This document shows, one piece after another, positions 54,574 to 63,778 of a DNA stretch of 64,000 nt; the first letter of the stretch is position 1; each line of letters opens with the position of its first letter. Source of the stretch: Flagellimonas spongiicola (lineage in GTDB: Bacteria > Bacteroidota > Bacteroidia > Flavobacteriales > Flavobacteriaceae); assembly GCF_023502425.1 (NCBI RefSeq), contig NZ_JAMFMA010000003.1, positions 62,001-126,000 on the forward strand, written 5' to 3'. The notes beneath the pieces are model-generated. The model searched no databases. It saw only the letters and a list, made by a program, of their open reading frames with translations, and had not been told where the DNA came from. Both the position numbers and the translations under genes were made by a program.

Positions 54574-54717
54574 ATGAAAAAAGCTTTTTATGTAATTGGT
54601 GTGGCCCTTTTTACTTCAACCTTATTGGTCGCATGCGAAGCAGAAACTATTGATGAACAAGTTGAAATTCTATCTCCGGATAAAAGAAAAGACGAACCTA
54701 TCGGTAAGGATAATTAG
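54574..54717 (+). CDS. Small lipoprotein, 47 residues
   Basis: The ATG at 54574 opens a 47-codon frame with a lipoprotein signal (MKKAFYVIGVALFTSTLLVA, then Cys21) and a short acidic tail ending KDEPIGKDN. Similar tiny lipoproteins are common in Flavobacteriaceae. Its last 65 nt overlap, in another frame, the start of the next membrane protein gene. It is a good signal sequence, so I consider it real. Confidence 0.65.
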   Translation: MKKAFYVIGVALFTSTLLVACEAETIDEQVEILSPDKRKDEPIGKDN

Positions 54718-55231
54718 TGTTTTAGGCCTGCTTATTTTTATAAGCAGGCTAATTTATGTTCCCTTCATTAATGAGTGGGATATTGAATTTGACCAAGGAC
54801 TTTTTGGGTTTAGATGGTTTTCAACATTTCTATCCAGAATAGGAAATGAAATTGCATGGATGGCCATGGGGCTATTTGTAAAATACCTAGTCCATCATTT
54901 AGATCCTGAAGCCGTTCTAATAAAGAGGTATACCAGTTGGTTGGCAAATCTGGTATTGGTTGTCGCCATTTACTTTATGTGTTGGGCGTTTTACGACAGC
55001 TACAATTTTAGCCTCCCTTTTGAGCTCTTATTTGCCTGTTTTACTTCCATAGCCGCATTTTATGTAATGAACAAATTGTTTTTCCCTTTGGTGAATTACA
55101 TTCAAAAGTTGCTAGGTAAAATAAGAATGCTCACGGATATCATCATTCTGGAAGCTCCAAACCATGTAACGGAAACCTCAGACTGGGAACAAGAAGTAGT
55201 ACAACCCACTTTGGATAAACTTAATGAGTAG
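54653..55231 (+). CDS. Membrane protein of unknown function
   Basis: The frame gives 192 residues from the ATG at 54653 (MNKLKFYLRIKEKTNLSVRI), with about four membrane segments (IISVLGLLIFISRLIYVP; WMAMGLFVKYLVHHL; LVLVVAIYFMCWAFYD; ELLFACFTSIAAFYVM) and a soluble C terminus. No later ATG would keep the first helix, so a 65-nt overlap with the small lipoprotein seems real. I do not recognise a family. It overlaps the next gene by 8 nt. Confidence 0.7.
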   Translation: MNKLKFYLRIKEKTNLSVRIISVLGLLIFISRLIYVPFINEWDIEFDQGLFGFRWFSTFLSRIGNEIAWMAMGLFVKYLVHHLDPEAVLIKRYTSWLANLVLVVAIYFMCWAFYDSYNFSLPFELLFACFTSIAAFYVMNKLFFPLVNYIQKLLGKIRMLTDIIILEAPNHVTETSDWEQEVVQPTLDKLNE

Positions 55232-55445
55232 AAAAAAAAGAAATAAAGAACTTTATAAGAAGGGCTTTATTTCTGATGAAGCACTTAAGGCCATAGATTT
55301 GGAAATGTACCGCATCTTGGTAGATAAAAATAGAAAAGAGTTGGAGGCCGCCAAAAAGCAATTTGAAGAAGCGCTGGCCGAAGCGCGCAAAAAAAGAATG
55401 CTACTGCTATTGATTTTCTTTCAACTTTTGCTCAATTATTTCTGA
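55224..55445 (+). CDS. Small protein with a C-terminal hydrophobic tail
   Basis: The 73-residue protein is a charged helix (MYRILVDKNRKELEAAKKQF) ending in a hydrophobic segment (MLLLLIFFQLLLNYF). It overlaps the upstream membrane protein by 8 nt and the convergent XRE gene by 39 bp. The tail may anchor it in the membrane next to its neighbour. It has no recognised family. Confidence 0.6.
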   Translation: MSRKKRNKELYKKGFISDEALKAIDLEMYRILVDKNRKELEAAKKQFEEALAEARKKRMLLLLIFFQLLLNYF

Positions 55446-55754
55446 AGCCAATGAATAGGCTTGGGCATAGACCTTGTCCCTAAAATCTTGGTTTTCCAGA
55501 AAGACATCAAAATTCCGCAATACAAAATCCATGACCAAATCGGTAGATAGGCCATCGGATTTGGACAGAAAGAGTTTAAGTATTCGCGGATCTTTGGAAA
55601 GGTTCCTTCGGATGAATTCTGTTTTGGTACTTGGAATTTTTTCGCCGTTTTCCCAATTGTTTATCGTACCCCTGCTAACACCCAGCAAACTGGCAGCTTC
55701 CTGTTTTCCAAGTTGGGAATTTGCCATTAGTTCCAGAAATTCTTCGGTATTCAA
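55407..55754 (-). CDS. XRE-type helix-turn-helix regulator
   Basis: The 115-residue protein has an XRE helix-turn-helix (residues 14-40: LGKQEAASLLGVSRGTINNW) and a helical C-terminal part. It starts at an ATG next to an AT-rich region with an inverted repeat, which suggests autoregulation. Its 3' end overlaps the small gene on the other strand by 39 bp. Confidence 0.85.
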   Translation of the reverse strand: MNTEEFLELMANSQLGKQEAASLLGVSRGTINNWENGEKIPSTKTEFIRRNLSKDPRILKLFLSKSDGLSTDLVMDFVLRNFDVFLENQDFRDKVYAQAYSLASEIIEQKLKENQ

Positions 55755-55923
55755 AACGTTAAATAATTAATTTGTTATGTATAATATTAATTTATAATGT
55801 AAAATATTGTACATTTATTCATATTGTAATTCCCCAACTCTGCAAATATCAAATATAAAGGAAATCATACAATTCTAATTTAATTGATGGCTTTGCAGAA
55901 GGCTTTACAATTGCAACCCAAAA
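55755..55923. promoter_or_regulatory. XRE promoter/operator region
   Basis: In this very AT-rich gap AATGTA (55796-55801) and TACATT (55810-55815) form a perfect inverted repeat with an 8-bp spacer, 42-61 nt upstream of the XRE start. Related half-sites (TTATGTAT, ATATTGTA) lie on both sides. It is a plausible autoregulatory operator. Confidence 0.45.
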
Positions 55924-56160
55924 ATGAATAGAGCAATGGAAACCATAGAAAAATCCCTACAGGCGGCCATAAGCCGCAATAAGTCACATAAGGCCAAAGT
56001 AGAGAAATACATAAGAAGAGCTAAGGCCTTGGAACGTATATCGGAGTCCCTTGAGGCATCCATCTATTACCGATTGGCTGAACTGGAAAAGAAAGATGAG
56101 TCCAGACACCAAAACTATATCCAAGCCCTTAAGTTTTACTTAAAGCACCAAACAAAATAG
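55924..56160 (+). CDS. Small helical protein of unknown function
   Basis: The 78-residue, Lys- and Glu-rich protein is predicted all-helical (AISRNKSHKAKVEKYIRRAK; ASIYYRLAELEKKDESRHQN). There is no signal or membrane segment. It lies alone between the XRE operator region and the convergent dipeptidase gene. Family and role are unknown. Confidence 0.55.
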   Translation: MNRAMETIEKSLQAAISRNKSHKAKVEKYIRRAKALERISESLEASIYYRLAELEKKDESRHQNYIQALKFYLKHQTK

Positions 56161-56192
56161 TACAGTTTTTCTCTTATAGTTTAGTTACGCAC

Positions 56193-57584
56193 CTATTCCT
56201 TTTGCAATTCTGTATAGAATTTGTAGAAATATGGAATGGTCTCAATACCCTTTAAAAAGTTCCACACCCCAAAATGCTCGTTAGGGGAGTGTATGGCATC
56301 ACTATCCAATCCAAATCCAAGTAAAATGGTTTTGCTTTTCAGTACTTCCTCAAACAAGGCAACAATAGGAATACTACCTCCGGTACGTTGCGGAACCGGT
56401 TTTTTGCCAAATGTTTTTTCCATGGCCATGGACGCTGCTTTATAACCCAAACTATCTATAGGAGTTACATAACCTTGCCCACCATGGTGAGGTGTTACCT
56501 TTACTTTTACGCCTTTAGGTGCGATGGACTCAAAGTGCTTGGTAAACAAATCGGTGATCTCGTTCCAATCTTGATGCGGAACCAAACGCATGGAAATCTT
56601 TGCAAATGCCTGACTGGCAATAACTGTTTTGGCGCCTTCACCCGTGTATCCGCCCCAAATGCCATTTACATCCAAGGTGGGTCTAATGGAATAGCGCTCA
56701 GAGGTACTGTAACCAGCCTCACCATAAACGTCATCTATATCCAATGCTTGTTTGTATTCGTCCAAATCAAAAGGTGCTTTAGCCATTTCTGCCCGCTCAG
56801 CATCAGATAGGATTTCCACCTTATCGTAAAAACCAGGAATGGTGATATGATTGTTTTCATCATGTAAGGAAGCAATCATTTTTGACAGAACGTTGATAGG
56901 ATTCGGTACTGCACCGCCGTAAATTCCGGAATGTAAATCCCGATTAGGTCCGGTGACCTCGACTTCCACATAGCTCAAACCTCGCAATCCGGTGGTAATG
57001 GAAGGTACATCATTTCCAATAATGCCAGTGTCCGAAATCAATATGATGTCATTGTCCAGCTTATCCTTGTGTTCCAATAAAAAGTCTGCAAGGCTATCGC
57101 TACCAACTTCTTCCTCGCCTTCGATCATGAATTTCACATTACAAGGAAGGGTGTTGTTTTTGATCATAAATTCCACGGCCTTCACATGCATAAAAAATTG
57201 GCCTTTATCATCACAGGCACCACGCGCAAAAATGGCACCATCAGGATGTAGGTCCGTTGGTTTGATCACCGGCTCAAAAGGTGGAGAATTCCATAGATCC
57301 ATAGGGTCTGGCGGTTGCACATCATAGTGACCATAGACCAAGACTGTAGGTAAATTGGGATCTATGGTTTTTTCACCATAAACCACAGGATAGCCCTTGG
57401 TCTCACAAATTTCAGTATTGTCGCAACCTGCTTCATCCAATGAACGCTGAACGGCCTTGGCAGTTTCCAAAACGTCTTGGGAATAAGCAGTGTCTGCACT
57501 AATTGAGGGTATTTTTAGCAATTCAATAAGCTCGTTTATAAAACGGTCTTTATGGGAATTAATGTAGTCGTTTATTTGTTCCAT
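56193..57584 (-). CDS. M20-family dipeptidase
   Basis: This zinc-dependent peptidase (CNDP/dapE-like) has 463 residues, as usual for the dipeptidase branch. Metal ligands are in VYGHYDVQPPDP (near residue 84), RGACDDKGQF (near 120), EGEEEVGSDSL (near 155), ISDTG (near 185) and the C-terminal SDAIHSPNEHFG. It is probably cytoplasmic, with no signal peptide, and hydrolyses dipeptides. It is a single-gene unit. Confidence 0.92.
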   Translation of the reverse strand: MEQINDYINSHKDRFINELIELLKIPSISADTAYSQDVLETAKAVQRSLDEAGCDNTEICETKGYPVVYGEKTIDPNLPTVLVYGHYDVQPPDPMDLWNSPPFEPVIKPTDLHPDGAIFARGACDDKGQFFMHVKAVEFMIKNNTLPCNVKFMIEGEEEVGSDSLADFLLEHKDKLDNDIILISDTGIIGNDVPSITTGLRGLSYVEVEVTGPNRDLHSGIYGGAVPNPINVLSKMIASLHDENNHITIPGFYDKVEILSDAERAEMAKAPFDLDEYKQALDIDDVYGEAGYSTSERYSIRPTLDVNGIWGGYTGEGAKTVIASQAFAKISMRLVPHQDWNEITDLFTKHFESIAPKGVKVKVTPHHGGQGYVTPIDSLGYKAASMAMEKTFGKKPVPQRTGGSIPIVALFEEVLKSKTILLGFGLDSDAIHSPNEHFGVWNFLKGIETIPYFYKFYTELQKE

Positions 57585-57642
57585 GAAGTAATTTAAAAGG
57601 ACACTAAAAGTACAAAAAACAAGTTTTTAAAATGGGGATGCA

Positions 57643-57670
57643 TTGTAATCGGAAAATTGAATTATATTTG
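57643..57670 (+). promoter_or_regulatory. tRNA-Leu promoter
   Basis: TTG at 57643-57645 and TATATTTG at 57663-57670 are separated by 17 bases, matching the Bacteroidota promoter consensus. The tRNA begins 12 nt downstream of the -7 element. Confidence 0.7.
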
Positions 57671-57681
57671 CAGACCTTTTT

Positions 57682-57763
57682 GCGGGTGTGGTGGAATTGG
57701 TAGACACGCTAGACTTAGGATCTAGTGCCGCGAGGCGTGGGGGTTCGACTCCCTTCACCCGCA
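57682..57763 (+). tRNA. tRNA-Leu (anticodon TAG)
   Basis: The acceptor arms GCGGGTG and CACCCGC pair fully. The anticodon stem CTAGA/TCTAG holds loop CTTAGGA with anticodon TAG. A long variable arm and the T-arm GGGGGTTCGACTCCC complete a class II tRNA-Leu of 82 nt. CCA is not encoded. A promoter precedes it and a terminator follows. Confidence 0.95.
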
Positions 57764-57770
57764 CAGCATT

Positions 57771-57802
57771 AAAAAAAGCTTCTCATTTGAGAAGCTTTTT
57801 TT
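57771..57802 (+). terminator. Rho-independent terminator after tRNA-Leu
   Basis: AAAAAAAGCTTCTC and GAGAAGCTTTTTTT form a 14-bp stem around the loop ATTT and end in a T run. The symmetrical A and T runs allow it to work in both directions, so it may also end the minus-strand gene at 57834. Confidence 0.9.
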
Positions 57803-57833
57803 ATGTATGACAGATTTAATCACGATTGCATAT

Positions 57834-58265
57834 TTAGTTTCTAGGATTATGATTGATAATAAGATTTTTTAAATCAATTCTCTTACCTCTCAACTCAAAA
57901 TCAGATCTAGATAACCTAAAGTCCTTTAAATTGAACATGAGGCTTCCTATTGCCAGGTCAGGAGGTAAATTTTCCAATTTTTTTTCAAGATCTTTTAAAA
58001 ATTCCAAGTATTCAGGATTATTCTTGAAATCGTGTTTGTTTTGTAAAAACAAGTCTTGTAATTCTTTATCCTTGGATGTAACAACGATATCAGTCAGAAC
58101 ACATCCTTTACGCCAATAAACGTCATAGTTAAATTCAAAGGTGTATTCCTTGTCCATTATTTTCTTGAATTCCTTGAATATCCCTATTGCACATTTTTCA
58201 AGAATCTCATCTTCATGTTTTTCCAGGAAAAAGCCTGTATAAATAGTTACAGTAAACAGATGCAT
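57834..58265 (-). CDS. Protein of unknown function
   Basis: The 143-residue protein starts MHLFTVTIYTGFFLEKHEDE and has no signal, membrane segment or motif that I recognise. It is AT-rich relative to the core genes. It lies 7 nt downstream of another orphan gene with which it is probably co-transcribed. This pair next to a tRNA gene may be accessory DNA. Confidence 0.65.
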   Translation of the reverse strand: MHLFTVTIYTGFFLEKHEDEILEKCAIGIFKEFKKIMDKEYTFEFNYDVYWRKGCVLTDIVVTSKDKELQDLFLQNKHDFKNNPEYLEFLKDLEKKLENLPPDLAIGSLMFNLKDFRLSRSDFELRGKRIDLKNLIINHNPRN

Positions 58266-58272
58266 TTTTTGA

Positions 58273-59040
58273 CTATTTTAGGTTAAGGTGATTAATTTCT
58301 TCTTTAATGGAAAGAATTAACAATCTTGAGTTGTTTACACAATCATCCTTGGTATTTTGCCATTGTTCAAATTTAAAGTCTTTCGGTTCATCAATAGCAA
58401 TTAATTCAATCATCTGATTCAAAGAATCAATAAGTGTTGAATGTATTTGAATTTTGGGATTTAATAATAGCTCGATCTTTAATTTTGAATTATGAATAAT
58501 TGCGATGACTTCTTCCAATTCCACAATATCCATATTCTTGTTTGGAGTGAGCTTAATCGTATGTGATAAAAAATCAGTCAAGTTATCGATTATGGTATTA
58601 AGGTTATCTTGTTGATTTTGCACTTTGAGATTAGCTTGAAACTCAGCAAGCTTAAGTTGTTTGTTACTTTCAATCTGGGACTTTATGTTTTCCTTGGAAT
58701 TGGTTATTTGGCTATTGGTACTTTGTAGCATTGACTTCCGTTGCATAAAAGCCACAATTATATGGACCAGTGCCGAAATGATGCCTATTGCCAAGGCGAC
58801 TATCCAAGGTGTTGAGTCGTTATCAGTTTGTTTCTCATTTAAATCTATTGTAGGGGTCAATTTTAGATTCAGAGTGTCGGGTAACTCGATTCGATATACA
58901 GCGGAATTAGCATAATCAGGCGATACAATTGAGTCAATGCTCTTTGCTTTTATCTTCAATTCCTGAAATCCGAAAGATATCTGAATTCCTAGGACGAAAA
59001 ATATCAAAACCAAAAAACATTTTAAAACGCTGTGTCGCAA
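58273..59040 (-). CDS. Membrane-anchored coiled-coil protein of unknown function
   Basis: An N-terminal hydrophobic segment (FLVLIFFVLGIQISFGF, signal peptide or anchor) and a second membrane helix (WIVALAIGIISALVHIIVAF, about 79-98) are followed by a long helical region (about 100-255, LKLAEFQANLKVQNQQDN). Length is 255. I recognise no domain. It is the first gene of a two-gene unit with the orphan downstream. Confidence 0.7.
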   Translation of the reverse strand: MRHSVLKCFLVLIFFVLGIQISFGFQELKIKAKSIDSIVSPDYANSAVYRIELPDTLNLKLTPTIDLNEKQTDNDSTPWIVALAIGIISALVHIIVAFMQRKSMLQSTNSQITNSKENIKSQIESNKQLKLAEFQANLKVQNQQDNLNTIIDNLTDFLSHTIKLTPNKNMDIVELEEVIAIIHNSKLKIELLLNPKIQIHSTLIDSLNQMIELIAIDEPKDFKFEQWQNTKDDCVNNSRLLILSIKEEINHLNLK

Positions 59041-59310
59041 TCTCCTCGTGAATTGTAATGCTTACTTAACTAATAGGTGAATCAAATTTAACATTAATAT
59101 GTCTTTTCTTGTTAAATCGTTTCTTAAATAATTCCTGCGCTATGAAATTTGACTAATCTTAGTATTTCCCGCAGTACAATTGATTGAATATTTGAGTGAA
59201 TCAACCATCCTGTTGCTAATATTTACTTAAATCCTCCCCATCTATTCTCAATTGTTTTTTAACTAATCTTAAAAATGATAGTTTTACCAGATTCAGCTAA
59301 GCATTGAGAA

Positions 59311-60306
59311 TTGGATGATTTGATCATTTTAGGATTGATTGCTGGGGTAGCTGTGGCCACTAGCATGTTTTTGGCCACGTACTTTCTGGCAAAATCAAAA
59401 AATAAACCGCAGGATAAGTTGTTGGGGTTGCTTTTCTTGGCCATCAGTTTACGACTCAGCAAATCAATTTCGTTTTTTATTTTCCATTCTATTGCACCTA
59501 TTGGATTGGCCATTGGCTTCTTGGGACTTTCAGCAATTGGTCCACTGCTGTATCTGTACATAAGGTCATCCTCGGAGCATGCAAATATGTTTCAAAATAG
59601 CGATTGGTTCCATGCGGTAGTTCCCATTGCGGGAGCCATGGCGTGTTTGTTCCTAAATCTTTACCCTACTACTTTGTTGTATTGGGGAACAACGGCTCTC
59701 TTGTTCATTTACTTGGTTTTTTCGGTATATCGATTTATCCAAAACCAATATACCGTTGTACGGTTAAGACAATGGAATTTAAGAATCCTCATTGTGGTGT
59801 GTTTAATTTGGGGTGCATTCGTTTACCAACATGTGACTTCTGGGATTCCTGATTATGCCATTGGCTCTGGAATTGCTGCCGTACCCATTTACTACATCTT
59901 CATTTATGCGTTAAGATGGCCTATTACCAATGCAAAAGCTGCAGCAAAGAAATTACCCTTGGATTGTTTACAGAACATTCAACATGCATTTGAAAAGGAG
60001 GCTGTGTTCTTAAATAAAGGGGTTTCCTTGTCTAAATTTTCGGAAGAATTGAACATCCCCGCCTATTTGATAACCAACGCGGTAAAGGAATTGTATGGGA
60101 AAACCTTCCCTGAAACGGTGAATCATTTTAGGATAGAAGCTTTAAAACGAAAGCTTCAAGACCCGGACACCTACAATACCAAAATTGAAGCCCTTGCCTA
60201 CGAGGTTGGGTTTAACTCTCCTTCTGTATTTTATTCGGAGTTTAAGAAATCTACGGGGGTAAGTCCAAGTAAATACAAAGCCAATTTCCATTCTACAAAA
60301 GCCTAA
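59311..60306 (+). CDS. AraC-family regulator with a membrane domain
   Basis: About six to seven membrane helices in residues 1-205 are followed by an AraC-type DNA-binding domain (about 225-325) with LSKFSEELNIPAYLITNAV and the second helix-turn-helix YEVGFNSPSVFYSEFKKSTG. Length is 331. An in-frame stop at 59305 leaves only the TTG at 59311 as start. This membrane AraC layout is frequent in Bacteroidota. It lies upstream of the molybdenum hydroxylase module and may regulate it. Confidence 0.85.
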   Translation: MDDLIILGLIAGVAVATSMFLATYFLAKSKNKPQDKLLGLLFLAISLRLSKSISFFIFHSIAPIGLAIGFLGLSAIGPLLYLYIRSSSEHANMFQNSDWFHAVVPIAGAMACLFLNLYPTTLLYWGTTALLFIYLVFSVYRFIQNQYTVVRLRQWNLRILIVVCLIWGAFVYQHVTSGIPDYAIGSGIAAVPIYYIFIYALRWPITNAKAAAKKLPLDCLQNIQHAFEKEAVFLNKGVSLSKFSEELNIPAYLITNAVKELYGKTFPETVNHFRIEALKRKLQDPDTYNTKIEALAYEVGFNSPSVFYSEFKKSTGVSPSKYKANFHSTKA

Positions 60307-60524
60307 AGGGAAAACAATCGCCTCATTTAAGTAGTCAGTGGCCTTTCGTTAAGGGCTGTTAAATTTTCCGGTAATCTTCTTAAAAGTATCTACGGATTTT
60401 GGAAATCAATAGGTCGTTCCCGAGCTATAAGCTTAAAATTGTTCCAGCATATTCGGAGGTTTTACGGATTAGGCATTCGTGTACTTCAAATCACTCTTTA
60501 ACCAATAGCAAACAACTTCCAAGC

Positions 60525-60896
60525 ATGAAACATCGCTTGATTTACTTTTTACTGTTCGTATTCCTTGTTTCCTGCCAATCCAAAGAGGAGAAAGCAAGTA
60601 TAGCCAAAGGCAAAGAAGTGTATATCGCCAATTGTATCACCTGTCATCAACCCGATGGGATGGGTGTAGAAGCCATGTATCCTTCATTGGTAAAACCGGA
60701 AACCATAATCTGGGCACAAACGGAGCGGGCCATAAACCTAATAAAGAATGGCTCTGGTTTTGAAGCCGGAATGAAGCCAGTGGCATTAACGGACCAAGAA
60801 ATCATGGATGTTATAAACTTCATACAGAATTCATGGGGTAACGAAGCATCATTTTTAACCCTTTCCCAAATCAAGGAAATGAAAAGAAACAACTAA
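60525..60896 (+). CDS. Lipoprotein cytochrome c
   Basis: The ATG at 60525 gives a clean lipoprotein signal (FVFLVSC, Cys near residue 17); a longer frame from 60399 would bury it. A single haem c site CITCH (near residue 37) and a distal Met region ([20 protein letters not shown]) follow. The 123-residue protein probably accepts electrons from the periplasmic IorAB-like enzyme encoded downstream, whose first gene overlaps it by 1 nt. Confidence 0.88.
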   Translation: MKHRLIYFLLFVFLVSCQSKEEKASIAKGKEVYIANCITCHQPDGMGVEAMYPSLVKPETIIWAQTERAINLIKNGSGFEAGMKPVALTDQEIMDVINFIQNSWGNEASFLTLSQIKEMKRNN

Positions 60897-61360
60897 TGGC
60901 GAACTACACTCTAGAGATAAACAATAATTCGTATTCCGTTGATGTAACTCCGGATACACCCTTATTATGGGTTTTAAGGGATGTACTGAAATTGTATGGA
61001 ACCAAATATGGATGTGGGATAGCCCAGTGCGGCGCTTGTACCGTTCATATTAATGGATTGCCTATGCGGTCTTGCAGTATTCCCATTGAAAAAGTAAACG
61101 GACAATCCATAAGAACTATCGAAGGTTTGTCAGATACTGCTGATCATCCCGTTCAATTGGCTTGGGAAGAGGTCGATGTTCCCCAATGCGGCTATTGCCA
61201 ATCAGGGCAGATAATGAGTGCGGTGGCATTGCTGGAGCGGAATCCAAATCCATCAGATGAAGAAATCAATAGGGCCATGAAAGGAAATATATGTCGTTGC
61301 GGAACCTATGCAAGAATTCGTAGTGCCATTAAAACTGCTGCCAAAAACATGGAATCATGA
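60896..61360 (+). CDS. [2Fe-2S] subunit of a molybdenum hydroxylase (IorA-like)
   Basis: The 154-residue protein carries two iron-sulfur clusters: [25 protein letters not shown] plant ferredoxin Cys residues (near 40-62) and the second set in CGYCQSG and [12 protein letters not shown] (near 100-140). It is the small subunit of isoquinoline 1-oxidoreductase-like aldehyde/xanthine dehydrogenases. It overlaps the large-subunit gene by 4 nt. The substrate is unknown. Confidence 0.9.
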   Translation: MANYTLEINNNSYSVDVTPDTPLLWVLRDVLKLYGTKYGCGIAQCGACTVHINGLPMRSCSIPIEKVNGQSIRTIEGLSDTADHPVQLAWEEVDVPQCGYCQSGQIMSAVALLERNPNPSDEEINRAMKGNICRCGTYARIRSAIKTAAKNMES

Positions 61361-63600
61361 AAATCAACAGAAGGGATTTTTTAAAAGTTAGCGGAAAAGT
61401 AGGGGGTGGTTTGATGATTTCATTAAGCCTGCCTATGTATGGAAAAATTGGTGAAACAACGAAGGAAGGCGTTGAAATTCCATTCAATAAGTTTATTTCA
61501 ATAGATCCAAATGGCGAGATTACCATTATGCTTACCAAGCATGAAATGGGACAGGGAACAGGAACATCCATTCCTACGATTATTGCTGATGAGTTGGATG
61601 CTGACTGGAACAAAGTCAAGATTAAACAAATTGAGTATAGCCCTGATTACACCTGGCATGAAATGGGTACTACAGGAGGAAGTGGTTCCATATCAAGAAC
61701 GTGGGATGCTGTTCGGAATGCTGGTGCAACCGCAAAGCAACTATTAGTTCAAGCTGCTTCCCAAAGATGGAATGTGGATGCAGTGGCCATGGAAGTGAGT
61801 AACAGCTTTATCACCAATTTGGTCACTGGGGAGAAACTCGAATACGGAGAATTGGCAGAAGCAGCATCAAAACTACCAGTGCCAGAAGAAGTGATCCTTA
61901 AAACTCATGAGGAATATGTTTATATAGGAAAACCAATCAAAAATCGCATTACCAAGGAGGTGGTCTCCGGGCAGTCCAGATATGGTTTAGACATGGATAT
62001 GCCGGATTTGGTTTATGCGTCAATTGAAAAATGTCCAATCTACAAGGGCAAACTCAAATCTTATGATGATTCCGAGGCTAGACAAATTGAGGGCGTCCTG
62101 GACATTTTTCCAATTGGGTTTTCAGATGAAATAAAAAGTAGTTTGAACCCCACACTTGGCTATGTGAATGAAGGGGTTGTTATTGTCGCCAAATCAACAT
62201 GGATTGCCTTTAAAGCCAGAAAAGCATTGATTGTTGAATGGGATGGACTGGAAAACGGAGCAAGAAGTATTGAGTCCTTAAATGCGGATATGCGAGCTTT
62301 GAAGGATGCCCCAGAACACCTGACCATGGATCTAGGGAATATTGGCCCCAGTTTTTCCAGTACGCAAAATGAGACCATGAGCATGGAATATGACAATCCG
62401 TATCAAGCCCATGCCCTGATGGAACCATTAAATGCCACCGCAGATTATCGGGAAGATAAGTGTGAAATATGGGTGGGGACGCAAGATGCGGAACAAACCA
62501 TTGGTGAGGTGGCAAAGGCCATGGAAATTTCCACCGATAAAGTGATTGTGCATAATTTGAAATCTGGGGGGTCATTTGGTAGGCGCTATCATGCAGATAC
62601 TTCCATAGAGGCTGCATTTGTCTCGAGAAAGATGCAAAAACCTGTCAAAGTAATCTGGACTCGGGAAGATGAAGTGCGCAATGATCATTTCCAACCCTAT
62701 CTAAAGAACTATTTAAGGGCAGCCATTAGTCCTGAAAATGAGGTCGTGGCTATTGAAAATAAGGCTATGGCCACCGTGGAATATGTCACTTGGACGGAAA
62801 AATGGGAGCACTACTACGCCTTCCCGAATATTCGTTGTCACCGTAGTATGGTCCCAACCGTCTTACATGAAGGGGCTTGGCGAAGTGTTGGGGAACACTC
62901 AGCGGCTTTGTCAAAAGAGTGTTTTATAGATGAGTTGGCTCTTAAATTGAACAAAGATCCGTTGGACTATCGAATGGAACTACTTAGTCGTGAAGTGGAT
63001 TGGGGAGATCCCAAGGATTTTCCAGATTGGGCAGTAGATTTCATGATACCACGAAAAAAGTTACTTCGTGAGCGACAAGTTGAGGTACTTTCCTATGCGA
63101 AAAAACACGGATTATGGAACAAAACAACCGAGCCGGGTAAGGGCATTGGTTTTGCGATGGCGAATTTTGGTCCTACGGTATGTGCAGAAATTGCAGAGGT
63201 TAGCATGGATGAGGAGTTTGGGTTTAAGGTAGACAAAGTAACGGCTATTGTGCATTGTGGAATGGTCATCAATCCTCACATTGGTAAAGGGCAGATTGAA
63301 GGTTCAATAATTTGGGCATTGTCGGCTGTGAAGTATGGGGGTATGGAAGTTGAAAATGGGAAGGTACAACGCAGCAATTTCCACGATAACAAAGTACTAC
63401 GGATGGATGAACTTCCAGAAATTGAAGTCATTTTCATTGAAAGTCAAGAACGACCTTGTGGTTTAGGAGAGCCTGGAACCCCACCACTTGCTCCAGCGGT
63501 TCTGAATGCCATTTATGATGCTTCCGGTCTCCGTGTTCGTAAAATACCCGTATTGGAAGAAGATTTAAACACATTCTTCAATAGTGTGGCCATGACCTAA
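61357..63600 (+). CDS. Molybdopterin subunit of a molybdenum hydroxylase (IorB-like)
   Basis: A twin-arginine signal ([10 protein letters not shown]) places the 747-residue enzyme in the periplasm, carrying its small subunit with it. The molybdenum-cofactor domain contains [11 protein letters not shown] (near residue 405), GAWRSVGEH, and the catalytic Glu region in [17 protein letters not shown] near the C terminus. This matches isoquinoline oxidoreductase-type enzymes without an FAD subunit, where electrons go to cytochrome c. The actual substrate is unknown. Confidence 0.92.
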   Translation: MKINRRDFLKVSGKVGGGLMISLSLPMYGKIGETTKEGVEIPFNKFISIDPNGEITIMLTKHEMGQGTGTSIPTIIADELDADWNKVKIKQIEYSPDYTWHEMGTTGGSGSISRTWDAVRNAGATAKQLLVQAASQRWNVDAVAMEVSNSFITNLVTGEKLEYGELAEAASKLPVPEEVILKTHEEYVYIGKPIKNRITKEVVSGQSRYGLDMDMPDLVYASIEKCPIYKGKLKSYDDSEARQIEGVLDIFPIGFSDEIKSSLNPTLGYVNEGVVIVAKSTWIAFKARKALIVEWDGLENGARSIESLNADMRALKDAPEHLTMDLGNIGPSFSSTQNETMSMEYDNPYQAHALMEPLNATADYREDKCEIWVGTQDAEQTIGEVAKAMEISTDKVIVHNLKSGGSFGRRYHADTSIEAAFVSRKMQKPVKVIWTREDEVRNDHFQPYLKNYLRAAISPENEVVAIENKAMATVEYVTWTEKWEHYYAFPNIRCHRSMVPTVLHEGAWRSVGEHSAALSKECFIDELALKLNKDPLDYRMELLSREVDWGDPKDFPDWAVDFMIPRKKLLRERQVEVLSYAKKHGLWNKTTEPGKGIGFAMANFGPTVCAEIAEVSMDEEFGFKVDKVTAIVHCGMVINPHIGKGQIEGSIIWALSAVKYGGMEVENGKVQRSNFHDNKVLRMDELPEIEVIFIESQERPCGLGEPGTPPLAPAVLNAIYDASGLRVRKIPVLEEDLNTFFNSVAMT

Positions 63601-63778
63601 ATTTTTAGGAGGTTCTCTATCACAGATGCCTCGATCAGTGTGCATTGTAAACTGCAATTCTCCTCATTTGTGATGCATAAGTTTCCGTTTGGAGTTCCAA
63701 TTCCTACGTTCGTATAAAAGTTTAGGCGTAGCGAAATATCAGTCCTATTTTTCAAAAAACAATCAATTCCAAATAGTT

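Noticed and set aside
54596..54652. Upstream extension of the membrane protein gene
   Set aside because: The added residues are out-of-frame lipoprotein signal sequence and begin at a non-ATG codon; the ATG at 54653 is a better start.
56388..56810. 140-codon frame opposite the M20 dipeptidase
   Set aside because: It is antisense to conserved peptidase sequence and has no recognisable motif.
57740..59310. Genomic island with att repeats at tRNA-Leu
   Set aside because: No repeat of the tRNA 3' end was seen downstream and there is no integrase gene, so an island is not supported.
60399..60524. 42-residue N-terminal extension of the cytochrome c
   Set aside because: It would place a lipoprotein signal in the middle of the protein; the ATG at 60525 gives a normal signal and lipobox.
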